DNA from: an uncultured Quadrisphaera sp.
Lineage (GTDB): Bacteria > Actinomycetota > Actinomycetes > Actinomycetales > Quadrisphaeraceae
Direction of reading: 5' to 3'
Length of the DNA stretch: 35,288 bases
Assembly: GCA_902806005.1 (NCBI GenBank)
Contig: CADCUY010000569.1
Span: 1-35,288 of the forward strand
Below are positions 33,145 to 35,288 of the stretch, in pieces (position 1 is the stretch's first letter; each line of letters begins with the position of its first letter). The notes under the pieces were generated by a model. It made no database searches and was not told the origin of the DNA. It saw nothing but the letters and a program-made list of their open reading frames with translations. The position numbers and the translations under genes were made by a program.

Positions 33145-33738
33145 TCAGGCGTCGAACCCGCGCAGCAGGTGGTCGACCGAGCCCGCCAGGTCCGTGACCC
33201 AGGGGTGGGCCGGCTTGTGGATGCGCAGGGAGACGAGGCCGTGCAGCGAGGTCCACAGGTGCTCCGCCGCCGGCACCGGCCCGGGGGCGGCCGGCCGGCC
33301 CGCGGCGGCGTGCGCCTCCAGCAGCTCGGTGGTGCGGGCCACCAGCTCCGCCGACGGCTCGACGGAGGCCCACTCCCGCTCCAGCTGGTCGGCGCTCTCG
33401 AAGAGCAGCTGGTACAGGCCGGGGTTGCCGACGCCCCACACCGCGTAGGCGTGGGCGAGGTCGCGCAGGCGCTCGACCGGCTCACGCCCGGGGTCGTCCG
33501 CCGTCAGGACCGCGCGCTCGAAGGCCTGCAGCTCGGCGGTCAGCACGGCACGCGTCAGCGCCCCCTGGGAGGCGAAGTGGCGGTAGACGGCCGTCGGCGA
33601 GACCCCGCAGGCCCGCGCCACCGCCCGCAGCGAGGGGATCACCACGGGGCGCGGGCTGACCGCCAGCGCCGTGGCCGCCGCCAGCAGCTCGTGGCGCAGC
33701 TGGTCGCCCTCGCGGCGCTGGCGCTCCTGGGCCACCAC
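33145..33738 (-). CDS. TetR-family transcriptional regulator
   Basis: This is a 197-residue TetR regulator: helix-turn-helix in RHELLAAATALAVSPRPVVIPSLRAVARACGVSPTAVYRHFASQGALT (about residues 14-62), then a sensor domain with the TetR_C_33-like pattern YAVWGVGNPGLYQLLFES. GTG 33738 is chosen because GGAGGT lies 6 nt upstream; the open frame back to TTG 33783 runs into the operator. It is divergent from the SDR at 33847 and the gap holds a 40-bp dyad with TTGACA on both strands, so it likely represses both. The ligand is unknown. Confidence 0.92.
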   Translation of the reverse strand: MVAQERQRREGDQLRHELLAAATALAVSPRPVVIPSLRAVARACGVSPTAVYRHFASQGALTRAVLTAELQAFERAVLTADDPGREPVERLRDLAHAYAVWGVGNPGLYQLLFESADQLEREWASVEPSAELVARTTELLEAHAAAGRPAAPGPVPAAEHLWTSLHGLVSLRIHKPAHPWVTDLAGSVDHLLRGFDA

Positions 33739-33775
33739 GACCTCACCTCCGGTGCAGCGGGCCTCCCCCGCCGTG

Positions 33776-33815
33776 GTTGACAACCGTACACCGATCGGGG
33801 TTAACGTGTGTCAAC
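33776..33815. promoter_or_regulatory. Face-to-face divergent promoters within a 40-bp dyad operator
   Basis: GTTGACA (33776-33782) and TGTCAAC (33809-33815) are exact inverted arms, so a perfect TTGACA -35 box occurs on each strand, and the inner sequence (CGTnnAC / GTTAACG) is also partly symmetric. The forward -10 candidate is TTAACG/TAACGT near 33801-33807; the reverse -10 candidate is TGTACG near 33790-33785. Each -10 region therefore lies inside the other strand's -35 arm side. One bound TetR dimer pair could block both promoters. Confidence 0.68.
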
Positions 33816-33846
33816 TGCATCTCGCAGGGCTACGAGCGGAGGCACG

Positions 33847-34632
33847 ATGCGCTACCGAGGGACGACCGCACTGATCACGGGCGCCAGCTCCGGTCTCGGC
33901 GAGCAGTTCGCCGCCGACCTCGCCGCCCGGGGCGCCGACCTCGTCCTGGTCGCGCGCCGCGCCGACCGCCTGGAGGCCCTGGCGCAGCGCCTCCGCGCCG
34001 AGCACGGCACCGCCGTGCTGCCCCTGGCGGCCGACCTGGCCGCACCCGGCGCCGCCGCGGCGCTGCGCTCGGCCCTGGCCGAGCACGGCACCACGGTCTC
34101 GACCCTGGTCAACTGCGCCGGCGTCGCGGCCACCGGGGCCTTCGCCTCGTCCGACGAGGCCGTCGTCCGCTCGCAGGTGGCGGTCGACGTGGCGGCGCTG
34201 GTGGAGGTGACGCACGCCCTCCTGCCCGACCTGCTCGCCCGCGGCGACGGCGCCCTCGTCAACGTCGCCAGCATGACCGCCTTCGCGCCCGTGCCCGGGA
34301 TGGCGGTGTACGCGGCCAGCAAGGCCTTCGTGCTGAGCTTCACCGAGGCGCTGGCCGTCGAGCTGCGGGCGAGCGCCGTCACGGTGCTCGCCCTCTCCCC
34401 CGGCCCCGTGCGCACCGAGTTCTACGCCGTCTCGGGCACCAGCGAGAGCGGCGCCCGCTTCGAGACGCCGGCGCAGGTCGTGGCGACCGCCCTGGCGGCC
34501 CTCGACGCGCGCCGCACCCCGCGCTCGGTGATCTCCGGGCGGCACAACCGCATCGCCCACGCGCTGGGCCGCCTGCTGCCCCGCGGCGTCCTCATCGACG
34601 TGATGGGGCGCTCGGTGCGGCCCGCCCACTGA
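33847..34632 (+). CDS. Short-chain dehydrogenase/reductase
   Basis: This is a 261-residue SDR of the atypical DltE/YdfG-like group: TGASSGLG at 11-18, NCAG (89-92) in place of NNAG, S142, Y155 and K159 (YAASK), and a C-terminal extension ending RGVLIDVMGRSVRP. It is cytoplasmic and NAD(P)-dependent; the substrate is unknown. ATG 33847 has GGAGG 4 nt upstream; GTG 33808 would start inside the operator dyad and is rejected. It is the target of the divergent TetR regulator. Confidence 0.9.
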   Translation: MRYRGTTALITGASSGLGEQFAADLAARGADLVLVARRADRLEALAQRLRAEHGTAVLPLAADLAAPGAAAALRSALAEHGTTVSTLVNCAGVAATGAFASSDEAVVRSQVAVDVAALVEVTHALLPDLLARGDGALVNVASMTAFAPVPGMAVYAASKAFVLSFTEALAVELRASAVTVLALSPGPVRTEFYAVSGTSESGARFETPAQVVATALAALDARRTPRSVISGRHNRIAHALGRLLPRGVLIDVMGRSVRPAH

Positions 34633-34683
34633 CGGCGGTGGCGACGGCGCCCGCCGGGGGCAGCGCCGCTGCTGGCCGCCGCG

Positions 34684-35288
34684 TCAGGCGCCGGGGACGG
34701 TGATGCCGTGCTCGTAGGCGTAGACGACGAGCTGGACGCGGTCGCGCACCCCCAGCTTCATGAGGACGCGGGAGACGTGGGTCTTCACCGTCGCCTCCCC
34801 GAGGAAGAGCGCGGCGGCGATCTCGGCGTTGGAGCGGCCGCGCGCGAGGTGGGCGAGCACCTCGCCCTCGCGGTCGGTGAGGCCGCTGGGCGTCGCGCCG
34901 ACCGGCGGGGGCGCGGGCCGCGGCGCGGCGCCGGGCTGGGCGGCGAAGCGCTCGATGACCCGCCGGGTCACGTCGGGGGCGAGCAGGGCGTCACCGGCGG
35001 CGAGCACCTGCACCGCCTCGATGAGCCGCTCGGCGGGGGCGTTCTTGAGCAGGAACCCGCTGGCCCCCGCGGCCAGGGCGTCGAAGAGGTAGTCGTCGCG
35101 GTCGAAGGTGGTGACGACCAGCACCCGCGCCGCCGCACCGGCCGCCACGATCGCGCGGGTCGCCGCCAGCCCGTCCATCCCGGGCATCTGCACGTCCATG
35201 CACACCACGTCCGGCTCCACCGCGAGGGCGCGCTCGACGGCGGCCGCACCGTCCGCCGCCTCGGCGACCACCTCGATGCCCGGCTCGG
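34684..35288 (-). CDS. NarL/FixJ-family response regulator, 5'-truncated by window edge
   Basis: The visible part (about 201 codons) has the receiver domain from its second strand on, with the phospho-acceptor Asp in VVCMDVQMPGMDGL, the conserved Thr/Ser in LVVTTFDRD and Lys in GFLLKNAP, then a P/A-rich linker and a LuxR-type helix-turn-helix (LTDREGEVLAHLARGRSNAEIAAALFLGEATVKTHVSRVLMKLG). The frame remains open to the window end (E-P-G-I-E-V-V-A), so the first 20 or so residues lie outside. Its sensor kinase is probably just upstream, beyond the window. The products it controls cannot be seen here. Confidence 0.92.
   Translation of the reverse strand, partial: EPGIEVVAEAADGAAAVERALAVEPDVVCMDVQMPGMDGLAATRAIVAAGAAARVLVVTTFDRDDYLFDALAAGASGFLLKNAPAERLIEAVQVLAAGDALLAPDVTRRVIERFAAQPGAAPRPAPPPVGATPSGLTDREGEVLAHLARGRSNAEIAAALFLGEATVKTHVSRVLMKLGVRDRVQLVVYAYEHGITVPGA

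Noticed and set aside
34660-34672. GCAGC/GCTGC hairpin between the last SDR and the response regulator as a terminator
   Set aside because: The stem is only 5 bp with a 3-nt loop and no U-tract, expected by chance in such GC-rich sequence.
1-35288. CRISPR arrays, insertion sequences, tRNA or rRNA genes, attachment sites
   Set aside because: No regularly spaced repeats, transposase motifs, terminal inverted repeats or cloverleaf patterns were recognised on reading either strand.

Overview
The window is very GC-rich DNA with almost exclusive G/C in third codon positions, frequent GTG starts, ATGA gene overlaps and several start codons only 5-7 nt downstream of a TANNNT -10 box (leaderless transcripts). 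Together with the protein families seen, this points to a high-GC actinobacterium, possibly of the Geodermatophilales type; the genus cannot be fixed from the sequence alone. I saw no rRNA, tRNA, CRISPR array, insertion sequence or phage gene.

Region 1 (1-9421) is accessory metabolism and detoxification: a truncated zinc alcohol dehydrogenase; a MerR regulator divergent from a short-chain dehydrogenase (SDR) through a 19-bp-spaced MerR promoter; a second SDR and a metallo-beta-lactamase-fold hydrolase beside a TetR regulator; a second TetR divergent from an MFS exporter / aldo-keto reductase / cupin operon, with three copies of a 19-bp operator between them; and a VOC protein.

Region 2 (9501-29175) is a complete L-rhamnoside utilisation locus. 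Leftward: a GH78 alpha-L-rhamnosidase, a large GH106-like glycosidase and a LacI regulator joined by ATGA overlaps, then a CUT1-type sugar ABC transporter (lipoprotein and two permeases, no ATPase) also joined by ATGA overlaps. Rightward: L-rhamnose isomerase, an arabinose/fucose-isomerase-fold protein, a bifunctional rhamnulose-1-phosphate aldolase/lactaldehyde dehydrogenase, rhamnulokinase and an FMN-dependent L-lactate dehydrogenase. The glycosidases have no signal peptides, so rhamnosides are probably imported intact and cleaved in the cytoplasm; rhamnose then goes to dihydroxyacetone phosphate plus L-lactaldehyde, lactate and pyruvate. Three promoters, one per transcription unit, share a TTGACG -35, a 17-bp spacer and a LacI-type operator at or just after the transcription start. 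The long leader before rhaI contains a decayed N-terminus of a sugar ABC ATPase, which suggests that an older transporter was lost.

Region 3 (29305-35288) returns to regulator/oxidoreductase pairs: an ABM-domain protein, SDR with divergent LysR, aldo-keto reductase with divergent TetR, TetR with divergent SDR, and the 3' part of a NarL-type response regulator that runs off the window.

The recurring layout is one regulator next to one or a few redox enzymes with a visible dyad operator between or upstream of them. This occurs six times and is the most striking organisational feature outside the rhamnose locus.
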